Below the pieces are notes generated by a model that had not been told where the DNA came from, did no database searches, and saw only the letters and a program-made list of their open reading frames with translations. The position numbers were made by a program, and so were the translations under genes. From Prostheceraeus crozeri (Eukaryota; Platyhelminthes; Polycladida; Euryleptidae): a stretch of DNA of 64,000 nt. Below are positions 40,381 through 52,049 of this stretch, one piece after another. Location: assembly GCA_907163375.1 (NCBI GenBank), contig CAJQUW010011065.1, positions 558,001 through 622,000 on the forward strand, read 5' to 3'. Every line of letters begins with the position of its first letter. Position 1 is the first letter of the stretch.

Positions 40381-40639
40381 CTGGCTGTAGTCTCTCTTTT
40401 TTGTAAGGGAATTTATTTATAACAGTTAGAATTCGCTGCATTTGTCCCATGTTTAAGCCACGCGATTAAATCAATTAACTCGATGAAATCTTCATTTTGT
40501 ATTCTTCAAAATTGCGATCGTCTGGATTATTTATCTGGATATTCATAGGCATGCACTCATGACTGTGCTTTTGAATTATCATTCTGTAACATTCGTATGT
40601 ATATAACATATTTAATACTTGTGATGTTCTTGATCTTCA
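40381..40639. other. no gene seen
   Basis: Short AT-rich spacer between two LINE remnants. Confidence 0.4.
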
Positions 40640-41075
40640 TCATCAGCCTTGTCACTCACTGTTCGTGGTCGGCTGCTCTTCTCAAGTCGATTCTCAAGAA
40701 TAACGATCTCCGACATTCTCCAGCTACATATGTTTCTTCTTTGTGTCTTCTCTAACATCGTTCATGTCCATCCATCTTCAAGTCGATCTTTTGCTCATTA
40801 CATCCATTTCAAGCACTTCGGAATTCACTATCCTCATCGTGTCTCATAACATGCACGCGCCATCTTATCCTATTTTCTTTACTTTGTCTTAGGTTGCGTT
40901 CCTCGCCTACTCCCACTTCCTGATCTTCCTTCGTTTCTTTCAAGCTCGTTCCCATTATCCATCTCTTCACATCCGCAATTCAGCTTCTTGGAAGAAGTGT
41001 CTCTGCTTTTCTAGCAGTCCAACATTCGCTTCCGTAAGCGATCACGGATCTGATGTCAGCATGGTGCACTTGAGC
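40640..41075 (-). mobile_element. decayed LINE 3' piece (RTE/BovB-like)
   Basis: Read leftward from about 41,075, one frame gives HADIRSVIAYGSECWTARKAETLL, a familiar post-RT block of RTE-type LINEs (VLLYGSECWTMRK). After frame disturbance RIRWRVHVMRHDEDSEF and then LKMDG follow, matching RLRWFGHVxRxDEDS and the RPKKRWMD region. In-frame stops are present; old and 5'-truncated. Confidence 0.65.
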
Positions 41076-41713
41076 TCGCAGTTCCACTGGAAGCTATTGC
41101 TCACCGCCTCTTACGGATACGAAAGGGACCCCACCACCAAATACTCAGACTCAGCGATGCGGAACTACAGAAAAATCACAGATTCCGGTTTCGGGAGGTT
41201 ATCTGAGACATGTGATAAACACGTCAGCAATGTAAATTCTATTGTCGGACCTTAGATCTTGACTGAAAGGAGACTTAGTAGATGCTACATTGTTCCTCAA
41301 TCCTCAAAAGCAGCTAGTGTGTGACAACTGTGAAATGATTTCCCTTCGTTTTTACTTTTAGTAGATCCTGCTTTGCCAACAATATATGGTAACATACGGC
41401 CGTAACTTTCCGTGTATTCTCATGTAATTAAAGACATTAATATGCAAATCTTTTGTAAAGATATAGATGAACGCATGAATTGAGGTATCAGTGAAATTTA
41501 ATATCAAATTGTATGTAGATGTATACGACGATGCAATGAAAACGCTTTATTTTTAATTGGATGAAGGGGTTCAGTCTTGGATTCAAATACAGAGCTTCTT
41601 AAGTAACTACGTTGACAAACACAGAAGTATGATGCTAGAAAATTCACTTTTCTGCCTCATTCATTGTGCAGTATTCCGACACAAGTAATGACGACCCATG
41701 GAATGCAAGAAAG
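41076..41713. other. no gene seen
   Basis: No recognised feature. Confidence 0.4.
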
Positions 41714-42509
41714 CAGAGTTGAAGCCGGGCCCACTTTTGCTACCCAAATCCGGCTCGGCTGTGATTATTTTGAATTCTCATGCCCAGACCCGGCTCAAGC
41801 CCGTTAGCACTCAATTTCAGGTCCGCTATAATAAAGTGTACTTAATGATTGATTTTTAAATGTCAGACTATAACTATTATTGTGATTAAGAATTGTCATT
41901 AAAGTGCCAAAGTGGCATATTAAATATGGATTACCTACATGCTAGGTAAATTACCTAGAACAGTCACGTTTAGCCTATGTGCGCATTATATCATAAATAA
42001 AGGAAATACACAGCAGATTTGTAAATATTTTCTCGTTAAGTATGAATATCGCAAACAGTGGCGTAACCACCACTTTCGGAAGGGAACAGCTGTTTCATCA
42101 GCTTATGCAAGTTACCGAATATTACGACATAATCATGTGACTAAGTACAATTATTTGTACAGACAAAGAAGACAATGCATTGCCCTGAACTGCATTCTTC
42201 ATCATTTTGATGCACAGTAGATTTGATATATAAGCTGGATTGACTAAGTACTAATTTATATAGACCTGTGATATTTATTATGGCATTATACGTAGATAAT
42301 ATTATAGCCTATTCATCACAATGAATGTGCCATTGATAACGCCACAAATCAAAGTTGGAAAAGTTGGGAAAAAATCACAATTTCATCTATAATCTGATGA
42401 AATTTAAGGCCATTCACCACTTTTCTAGGCCCAGAGCCTTTCCAGACCCGTGTGACATTCTTAATTACAGCCCCAACCCGTTCTCAGGCCCGGCCTGGTT
42501 CCAACTCTG
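41714..42509. mobile_element. hAT-like non-autonomous element, 796 bp
   Basis: Starts CAGAGTTGAAGCCGGGCCC and ends GGCCCGGCCTGGTTCCAACTCTG, an imperfect terminal inverted repeat with hAT-like CAGAG tips and further GC-rich inverted words inside (CCCAGACCCGGCTC versus GAGCCTTTCCAGACCCG). No transposase inside. The flanking 8-mers CAAGAAAG and GAAGAGAT agree at only five places, so a target duplication is uncertain. Its last 64 bases lie inside the 3.2-kb duplicated unit and recur at 45,647-45,710. Confidence 0.65.
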
Positions 42510-42849
42510 GAAGAGATGAATCTCAATTGAAGAGATGATTCCAACGAAGTATGATAATGAGAAAGACAATGATAGCAGATTTCATATGCCTAAGTTGGCA
42601 ATTACAGTCATTTTAGTTACTACTGCATTATTTTAGCTATAACATGCCGGTGTTACATGGGTTCCACAAGTTGCCGGAATTAGAACCGGAATCGTTGTAA
42701 AACTTCAGTGGTCCCGCATCCCTGCTTGAAATTATTGACCTCTTCCAATTGTCTTCCCCTCATCTCATCCACTTAAATTTCTTTTCCTTCTATCCGTGCA
42801 CTTTTTTCTCTCAGGTTTTTGCGCGTGACGTCATTCATTTTCTAATTTC

Positions 42850-44420
42850 AATTTATTGGATTGAAGTGAAAGTCGCTTACACGTCTACACTTCGTTACAG
42901 GATAAGGAAGCTTATGTAAATGCGATCATTTGTCCGTAAAGTCGATAGTTTAAGGTTATTTTTTCAACAAATGTTCAAGATTGAAAAACACTACTAATTT
43001 ACTAGCATTACGTCACTATTTTTATTGTGGCTTCTGTAGATGAAGCAGCCAGCAATCGCGCATTTAGATATAAAAAGTTTTATGTCATACTCATGACATT
43101 GCTCAAGGAGTTGGGGTCATACCTGAGTTCCTATTAGACAATTGGTAGCCCCACCCATACACCTATAGAAAGCAATGCTGCATGTATTATCAAGAACCAC
43201 AGTGATATTTTACGTGATGAATTCGCCATAGTTTGCAACGATAAGAACTGAAAACTTCCTAAGCTATTTTGGATGCCTAAATTGCATAAAGTCATTTTTA
43301 AGTTACTTTATGTAAGTGACGCTTCATAGCAGCAGCAACACACTGCTCTACAAAGCAGTTATTCATCCTGGTTAATGAAGGACTCTGTTATCAGAGATCA
43401 TTTCAAAATGTAGTGCCGTTCAATTTATAACAATAGCGGCATAAACTGTTTTTGGAGTGTCTTACGGTGATCAGAATTTAATAATTAAGTCCAAAGTCTG
43501 GATGTTGAAAGTGTACAAGTGATTGATTTCTCTACCCTTTATACTAAACAAAATAAGCGTGAAGTTGAAAGAACATATTTTTAAATTACTTGACCTGATT
43601 ATTGTAAAGACCAAAAATCAGTAAGATCTGAAAATGTTTATGAAAATGTAAAGAACAGGAAATATTTGTGCGTTAGAAATGATAAAAGTTTCATCTCGCG
43701 GTCAAAATATAACGGCTATAATACAGCTTTATCGAAGGACAAATTGAAATCCGCAATTAAGTTTATTTTAGAAAATGCTTTTATAGTGTCTATAGGTCAA
43801 GTTTTCAAACAGACGAGTGGCATTCCTATGGGGAGGGAATAGCAGTCCTCTCTTAGCTGATCTGCTTTTGCTACACAGCGAATAGGTTTATATGCAAAAT
43901 TTATCGAAAAATATGAAGATGGGACTGGCAAATCTGTTACTTCCAGATACATCGACGACACTTGTATAATAAATGACCATTTTAACCAGATTGTTAGGCA
44001 TATTTACCCTGGCGGTTTGGAAGCGAGCAGAAGCGGTAATAATGACGAAGAGGTTGAATACTTAGATGTTAAATTGAGCATTACTAATGAGGGTTTACGA
44101 ACTTCTGTGTATCGTAAAGTAGACGATTTTGACTTTGCTATTAAACTCCTAACATTCCCAGCAAGCACAATCCCCTGCAATATCGGTGGACAAGTATTTA
44201 ACGGACAACTTATAAGATTTGGTCGAATTTTTTCATCTGTTGAGGAGTTCGTGAAAAAAGCTTCTTCGACCTTTAGATTAATGGTAGGTAGAAGTTATAA
44301 TAGAGATTCTTCAATCAAAAGTGCAGAAAGATGTTTACACAAGCAAAAAAAGAACTGTTTTGAAATTTGGGTTTGTATTCAGCTAGAAAATTTTCTAAGT
44401 TCAGTTCCCTTCTAACCAAA
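42850..44420 (+). mobile_element. Penelope-like element (copy 1), broken
   Basis: Reverse-transcriptase landmarks of Penelope-like elements appear in order: LPKLFWMPKLHK (near 43,255), DFSTLYT (motif A, near 43,527), YNGYNTALSKDKLKSAIKFI, then QTSGIPMG (motif B, near 43,815), LLADLLLLH, SRYIDDTCI (motif C, near 43,945). The last open part is 44,017-44,415, with EYLDVKLSI, SVYRKVDDFDF and GQLIRFGRI. No GIY-YIG endonuclease was recognised downstream. The frame has several stops and shifts, so it is not functional. Element ends are not defined. Confidence 0.8.
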
Positions 44421-45187
44421 TAATCAGATTTTGTTTTTTACCGATTTTGACTTGTGTCGTTTAGGACTAAAGCCAAACTTTAATTAACCCGACCTTTGAC
44501 TTTGTGAAAGCTGTGCAGGGCCCCGTTGATGTGCGGGGTTTTTCATGGTTCAGGAATTGGGGCCGAAACACGAATCCTACTGGAACTCCTGCTGATGACT
44601 TCCTAGTTGGTACAGTGAACGCATAATCAGTCTTTTTAAGGACTAATTTCAATTTCATTTCATTTTATTTTCGGCATATATTGCATTATTTGTTGGCACT
44701 CCTTTTTTGCAGTTTGCTCATTTATTTTGCATAAGTTTCTTGTGAATTTTTGATTCTCTGATATATATATATAGTTAATAACTTTTATTTCTCTGTGCTG
44801 TTTTGTTAACTTAGTTTTATTATTTTTTCATTTATTTGTTTATTAATCTATTTGGCTCTATTTCAATATTCCATTATAAGCGTATTTCGCCAATGATTTT
44901 TAGTAGTTAATCTCTCAGAATATATTACTTTTTTTAATCGTTTGTTAATGCGATCCACACTTTGATATTTACTTAGTCAATTTATTTTTTATACTAAGTT
45001 AGGTAACAACGTGAATGATTTTCTTTATTCAGATAATCTCCTTTCCCATCTGTAGTGAAATAGGTAATTGATAGCATCTTCCGACGTGTGCAGATGCGGC
45101 ATGTCATAATGGCTGGCGAATTAAGACTAGACTGAATAGGGTACAAACCGGTCCTCTTGAGTGGCAGATTTAATTTTATGAATAGTA
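44421..45187. other. AT-rich downstream part of the duplicated unit
   Basis: No gene seen; includes a short (TA)n run near 44,760. Repeated in copy 2. Confidence 0.4.
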
Positions 45188-45393
45188 AAGGTCCTTTCAC
45201 ACCGCACGCGGCGCGGCGCATCTTCACGCGTTCAGAATTTTCGTTCGGAACCTTAATAAACCTATGGACCGTTCACATCGGACGCGGCGCGGTCCCGCGC
45301 ATCTCCTTGTAAACAGCCCATAGGTTTATTAAAGTTCTGAGCGAAATTTTGGACGCGTGAGGACGTGCCGCGTCCGGTGTGAATGGATCGTTA
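45188..45393. repeat. GC-rich foldback MITE-like element (copy 1)
   Basis: Left arm from AAGGTCCTTTCACACCGCACGC to CTTAATAAACCTATGG is an imperfect inverted copy of the right arm (CCCATAGGTTTATTAAAGTT ... GGTGTGAATGG). The middle repeats the TTCACATCGGACGCGGCGCGG word, so three related units occur within 206 bp. Confidence 0.75.
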
Positions 45394-46050
45394 GTCACCA
45401 ATTGGTCCATTAAAAACGAGTTTATAACATACGCATGTATTTATGCAATCCAAGCAATATTTGGATTAAGATGTGAAGTAATGTCGACCAAAAGGACTGT
45501 GTTGTATTTAAACGTGTGCGGTCACGACTTTTGGTCCCTAAATCTTCAATGAAAATGATCATCTTCGGTCTTGTAAGAACTAACTTTCTTAAGTTTTGTA
45601 TTTACTATGCACCGGAAAGCCATTAAAACGTTGAAAAGTTTCATATACCCGTGTGACATTCTTAATTACAGCCCCAACCCGTTCTCAGGCCCGGCCTGGT
45701 TCCAACTCTGGAAGAGATGAATCTCAATTGAAGAGATGATTCCAACGAAGTATGATAATGAGAAAGACAATGATAGCAGATTTCATATGCCTAAGTTGGC
45801 AATTACAGTCATTTTAGTTACTACTGCATTATTTTAGCTATAACATGCCGGTGTTACATGGGTTCCACAAGTTGCCGGAATTAGAACCGGAATCGTTGTA
45901 AAACTTCAGTGGTCCCGCATCCCTGCTTGAAATTATTGACCTCTTCCAATTGTCTTCCCCTCATCTCATCCACTTAAATTTCTTTTCCTTCTATCCGTGC
46001 ACTTTTTTCTCTCAGGTTTTTGCGCGTGACGTCATTCATTTTCTAATTTC

Positions 46051-47620
46051 AATTTATTGGATTGAAGTGAAAGTCGCTTACACGTCTACACTTCGTTACA
46101 GGATAAGGAAGCTTATGTAAATGCGATCATTTGTCCGTAAAGTCGATAGTTTAAGGTTATTTTTTCAACAAATGTTCAAGATTGAAAAACACTACTAATT
46201 TACTAGCATTACGTCACTATTTTTATTGTAGCTTCTGTAGATGAAGCAGCCAGCAATCGCGCATTTAGATATAAAAAGTTTTATGTCATACTCATGACAT
46301 TGCTCAAGGAGTTGGGGTCATACCTGAGTTCCTATTAGACAATTGGTAGCCCCACCCATACACCTATAGAAAGCAATGCTGCATGTATTATCAAGAACCA
46401 CAGTGATATTTTACGTGATGAATTCGCCATAGTTTGCAACGATAAGAACTGAAAACTTCCTAAGCTATTTTGGATGCCTAAATTGCATAAAGTCATTTTT
46501 AAGTTACTTTATGTAAGTGACGCTTCATAGCAGCAGCAACACACTGCTCTACAAAGCAGTTATTCATCCTGGTTAATGAAGGACTCTGTTATCAGAGATC
46601 ATTTCAAAATGTAGTGCCGTTCAATTTATAACAATAGCGGCATAAACTGTTTTTGGAGTGTCTTACGGTGATCAGAATTTAATAATTAAGTCCAAAGTCT
46701 GGATGTTGAAAGTGTACAAGTGATTGATTTCTCTACCCTTTATACTAAACAAAATAAGCGTGAAGTTGAAAGAACATATTTTTAAATTACTTGACCTGAT
46801 TATTGTAAAGACCAAAAATCAGTAAGATCTGAAAATGTTTATGAAAATGTAAAGAACAGGAAATATTTGTGCGTTAGAAATGATAAAAGTTTCATCTCGC
46901 GGTCAAAATATAACGGCTATAATACAGCTTTATCGAAGGACAAATTGAAATCCGCAATTAAGTTTATTTTAGAAAATGCTTTTATAGTGTCTATAGGTCA
47001 AGTTTTCAAACAGACGAGTGGCATTCCTATGGGGAGGGAATAGCAGTCCTCTCTTAGCTGATCTGCTTTTGCTACACAGCGAATAGGTTTATATGCAAAA
47101 TTTATCGAAAAATATGAAGATGGGACTGGCAAATCTGTTACTTCCAGATACATCGACGACACTTGTATAATAAATGACCATTTTAACCAGATTGTTAGGC
47201 ATATTTACCCTGGCGGTTTGGAAGCGAGCAGAAGCGGTAATAATGACGAAGAGGTTGAATACTTAGATGTTAAATTGAGCATTACTAATGAGGGTTTACG
47301 AACTTCTGTGTATCGTAAAGTAGACGATTTTGACTTTGCTGTTAAACTCCTAACATTCCCAGCAAGCACAATCCCCTGCAATATCGGTGGACAAGTATTT
47401 AACGGACAACTTATAAGATTTGGTCGAATTTTTTCATCTGTTGAGGAGTTCGTGAAAAAAGCTTCTTCGACCTTTAGATTAATGGTAGGTAGAAGTTATA
47501 ATAGAGATTCTTCAATCAAAAGTGCAGAAAGATGTTTACACAAGCAGAAAGAACTGTTTTGAAATTTGGGTTTGTATTCAGCTAGACAATTTTCTAAGTT
47601 CAGTTCCCTTCTAACCAAAT
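46051..47620 (+). mobile_element. Penelope-like element (copy 2), broken
   Basis: Same content as copy 1: motif B QTSGIPMG near 47,015, SRYIDDTCI near 47,146 and the open C-terminal part at 47,218-47,562. The shared stops and shifts show the element was already dead before duplication. Confidence 0.8.
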
Positions 47621-48386
47621 AATCAGATTTTGTTTTTTACCGATTTTGACTTGTGTCGTTTAGGACTAAAGCCAAACTTTAATTAACCCGACCTTTGACT
47701 TTGTGAAAGCTGTGCAGGGCCCCGTTGATGTGCGGGGTTTTTCATGGTTCAGGAATTGGGGCCGAAACACGAATCCTACTGGAACTCCTGCTGATGACTT
47801 CCTAGTTGGTACAGTGAACGCATAATCAGTCTTTTTAAGGACTAATTTCAATTTCATTTCATTTTATTTTCGGCATATATTGCATTATTTGTTGGCACTC
47901 CTTTTTTGCAGTTTGCTCATTTATTTTGCATAAGTTTCTTGTGAATTTTTGATTCTCTGATATATATATATAGTTAATAACTTTTATTTCTCTGTGCTGT
48001 TTTGTTAACTTAGTTTTATTATTTTTTCATTTATTTGTTTATTAATCTATTTGGCTCTATTTCAATATTCCATTATAAGCGTATTTCGCCAATGATTTTT
48101 AGTAGTTAATCTCTCAGAATATATTACTTTTTTTAATCGTTTGTTAATGCGATCCACACTTTGATATTTACTTAGTCAATTTATTTTTTATACTAAGTTA
48201 GGTAACAACGTGAATGATTTTCTTTATTCAGATAATCTCCTTTCCCATCTGTAGTGAAATAGGTAATTGATAGCATCTTCCGACGTGTGCAGATGCGGCA
48301 TGTCATAATGGCTGGCGAATTAAGACTAGACTGAATAGGGTACAAACCGGTCCTCTTGAGTGGCAGATTTAATTTTATGAATAGTA

Positions 48387-48592
48387 AAGGTCCTTTCACA
48401 CCGCACGCGGCGCGGCGCATCTTCACGCGTTCAGAATTTTCGTTCGGAACCTTAATAAACCTATGGACCGTTCACATCGGACGCGGCGCGGTCCCGCGCA
48501 TCTCCTTGTAAACAGCCCATAGGTTTATTAAAGTTCTGAGCGAAATTTTGGACGCGTGAGGACGTGCCGCGTCCGGTGTGAATGGATCGTTA
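48387..48592. repeat. GC-rich foldback MITE-like element (copy 2)
   Basis: Duplicate of 45,188-45,393, carried within the 3.2-kb unit. Confidence 0.75.
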
Positions 48593-48845
48593 GTCACCAA
48601 TTGGTCCATTAAAAACGAGTTTATAACATACGCATGTATTTATGCAATCCAAGCAATATTTGGATTAAGATGTGAAGTAATGTCGACCAAAAGGACTGTG
48701 TTGTATTTAAACGTGTGCGGTCACGACTTTTGGTCCCTAAATCTTCAATGAAAATGATCATCTTCGGTCTTGTAAGAACTAACTTTCTTAAGTTTTGTAT
48801 TTACTATGCACCGGAAAGCCATTAAACCGTTGAAAAGTTTCATAT

Positions 48846-51478
48846 ACGATTTTCAATTAAAACTGATCTTTAATTCAGTTTTTGGAGATTTTGACCTCAA
48901 GATCTCGAGAGTCAGAGGCGAGAACGAGATTGAATTCACTAATCGAGATCGGATTGTAACTGGACGGGACAATTTAGGAAGTTATATTGATTCATGTATT
49001 CAAAGCATATGTAAGAGGTACGGTACCGTGCTAGAAATACCAGTTAAAAAGTCAGCAAGCTTCATTTTGAAATTCATTCCAATCATGCAAATATTTCGAA
49101 AATCAATACTTTTAATGTCAATGTAGGGAGAGAGAGAGTATTTAGTGAAAGTATATAATACTTCAGTTCTCAGTTACGGTACAAAACCGTGTTGACTCAA
49201 GAAGATAAGGACCTGTAGAGACATTAAAAATGAAAATTTATCCGAAAATTTCAAAAATATCGAACATGTGTATTTTTAAAAGCTAATTATGCCAAAGGTT
49301 GGAGGTCAATGTTATTCTCCTTTGATCAAAACTGTTGAAAAGGTTAAAAGGGCATTAAAAAGTTAAGGTCCATTGGTTAATTAGTTCAGGAGCTACTTAA
49401 ATATTTTCGCCTGTTGGGTGCCTTTTCATACGTCAAATATGCTCGCAATATGCTTTTCAAAACCTTTTTATGCCTGCTACATTTGCCACTAACATTGGGA
49501 AACTTCTAAACTTCTTCATTATCTGCTTCCGTCAACAATGTAATAGTTGAATCACAACTTTTATTTGCTTGCAAAAAACAGAAACTAGACTAATTAAAAG
49601 CAGTCTAATGATATCTTGGAGGTGTTTGAGATAAATGAATATCTTTACTATAATCATGGAGCTCTTTGTTAGACGCAACTATTTGACCTTGTCGAGAAAA
49701 GAACAAATACAGAATTTAAGTTTCTATTTTGTTCACAGTTAAATACTGAAAACAAACCAAAATGGATGTTTTCATGCGGTCATTGTATAAACCCCACGAA
49801 GCATTTTTTTTAATTTGACTTTAAAGTAACATGAGAAGTCTTCTTCCGCTTCCTTTCGTGTTCTTTTGTCCATACAGTAGTCGAATGATAAGATGCCGCT
49901 CTTCGAAAGAATCTAGAGAAATTCAACATCCATGAGAACTCAGACCGTGATATGATGGACACTTAACGTACCGGAATCCTTCCCTCTTTCGATGATCGGT
50001 AAGACAGAGTCGTTCCTTTTTCCACAGAATTCAACTACTCACACAATATTCGAGGCGCAGTGAAATGATATCGAGTCTATGTCATCGATGGCCTGTTTTC
50101 AGACCGTTGTCGTCTTGAGCGCGGATGTGATGAAAGCAAGACGAAGCTGTGTGCACTTATTATGCAAATAATTGTCATTGATGTGGGATTTGCTTTGAGA
50201 TTTTGTTCTAATCAAGAGCTTTACCGCGAACATACAGTAAGACAGACCACACAGAAAAGGATATTGATAAGAGATGATGCGAAATCACTGAGTATGAAAA
50301 TATGAGTACGTGTTTGGAAGGTGTTTAGTGAAGATAATTGATGCAATACATCAACTGCGACTATGTGCGGATTTGCCACTACAGAAAGCACTCAGATGAA
50401 TCAGAGGTAGGAATTGAAGGAAATCAATTTCTATAGAGAATATTAGTATGTGCTTACCCAAAAGAATTTTCTCAACGTCTTTAATTTGAAGTAATGTTAA
50501 ATCTGAGACACATCTCGGTTATAGCTGTAATTATCGAGGAGTTCGTACGAGAATGAAAATTTTGTCATTTTAAAATGATTCAATATTTGAATAAAGAATA
50601 TCTTTATGAAATTATGATGGAAGGCTGAATGTTGACTGATGAAGACTGAACTGATGTGTTTTTCAGTCAGCGATATTCAATGACTTTGCAATTTCAAGTC
50701 ATTGGTGATATTATGTTTATGTCGGCGATTTCATCAACCAGTGGTTATCTTCTACACCGTCCAGTCGTCCGAAGGGATTATGCGGAAAAACTAACCATCG
50801 TACACGAAGTTTATGGCGTTGAAATTGAAACTAGACTGATGTAGGTAGAACATGAGGAGGAACACAAAAAACATTTTAGCAGCCCTTAATTTGAAACATG
50901 TAAGTGATTGACAGTCTATAATAAACGCAACAGAGCCTTGCGATGGTGAGAGCTTCCTCGAGAGTAAATGTTCTCTGTAGTGATTTCAGCTCCTTGCCCA
51001 AGGCGATCAAGCGTCAAATGAGAAATCAACATTGCATATTCATTGTCATTTGACGTTTGAAATCTTAGGAAAACAAGGTCGAATTGACGAACAATGAACT
51101 TGCGATTGCATGCTCACTATGAAACTGTTCAGAAAGAAAGGCTGTCACTTTGGACTTAAAGTGAATCATACTTCACATGCGCTATAGTCAATATAGGGTA
51201 GTTTGTGGACTTCAGAGCAATTTTCATTTAAATATCAGTTTTATTTTTCACATTGCTTCAATTTCACTTCATTCTGTGGTCATGCATGCCACCATAATAA
51301 GAAAATACATATACAAGTAAGTTTGAAAATTCATCGAAATTAAGATAGCGTCAAAGGAATTATTTGAATTCTGTGCTGCTCATGCTATCTGCTGCAGAAA
51401 TAGGAATCATTTATGGAGCGAAGGCTTATAGTCTGGGAGCACGCTACGGGACTGCGAGACTGATTATATATACCGGAA
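48846..51478. other. no gene seen
   Basis: A 106-codon frame at 48,806-49,126 (+) straddles the duplication edge and is not recognised. The rest is AT-rich without features. Confidence 0.4.
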
Positions 51479-51951
51479 TATAGAAAAATAAAAACTAGAA
51501 GGGTACCTCAAACTGAGTTTAATTATGCTGCCGATCGATTTCACGACTTGTCTCGCTTTTCAAGGCACTGCATAGAATGAAATAAGTATGCTACATAGAA
51601 TCATTTACAAATTATAAAGATAGATACTATATGAAAATCATTAAGATATCTAAAATGTCCATTCATTTCTAGATCATCCATGTTACTACGATTGAAATTT
51701 CTATCGTAATAGAACAATAGAAATTACGATAGAAATTTCAATCGTAGTAACATGGATGATCTAGAAATGAATGGACATTTTAGATGTCTTAATGATTTTC
51801 ATATAGTATCTATCTTTATAATTTGTAAATGATTCTATGTAATATACTTATTGCCTATGCAGTGCCTTGAAAAGCGAGACAACTCGTGAAATCGATCGGC
51901 AGCATAATTAAACTCAGTTTGAGGTACCCTTCTAGTTTTTATTTTTCTATA
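51479..51951. repeat. 473-bp near-perfect palindrome
   Basis: Arms 51,479-51,710 (232 bp) and 51,723-51,951 (229 bp) are inverted copies differing at few positions, around a 12-base spacer (AGAACAATAGAA). Both outer sides carry a CCGGAATATA word (51,473 and 51,987). No coding content. Confidence 0.95.
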
Positions 51952-51989
51952 CAATAACCTTTACCATCTCTACCATTTTACTCATGCCG

Positions 51990-51991
51990 GA

Positions 51992-52044
<53 letters not shown>
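51990..52044. repeat. (TA)n(TG)n microsatellite
   Basis: An ATATATATATATAT run passes into about 20 TG units. Confidence 0.95.

Positions 52045-52049
<5 letters not shown>

Larger units (their letters stand above)
42446..45646. repeat. 3.2-kb tandem duplication, copy 1
   Basis: Starts ACCCGTGTGACATTC and ends GTTTCATAT. Nearly identical to copy 2 at 45,647, with only a few single-base differences and a 2-base length change near 44,346. Carries the right edge of a hAT-like element, a broken Penelope-like element and a foldback element. Confidence 0.95.
45647..48845. repeat. 3.2-kb tandem duplication, copy 2
   Basis: Head-to-tail with copy 1 at an offset of 3201 bp (3199 after the small length change). 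The junction has only a shared AC at the two original breakpoints, so the duplicated borders match neither the hAT-like nor the Penelope-like ends. Confidence 0.95.

Noticed and set aside
44467-45227. Minus-strand frames (63 and 77 codons) repeated exactly in the second 3.2-kb copy
   Set aside because: They repeat only because the DNA is duplicated; no motif, and they lie antisense or downstream of the Penelope-like element.
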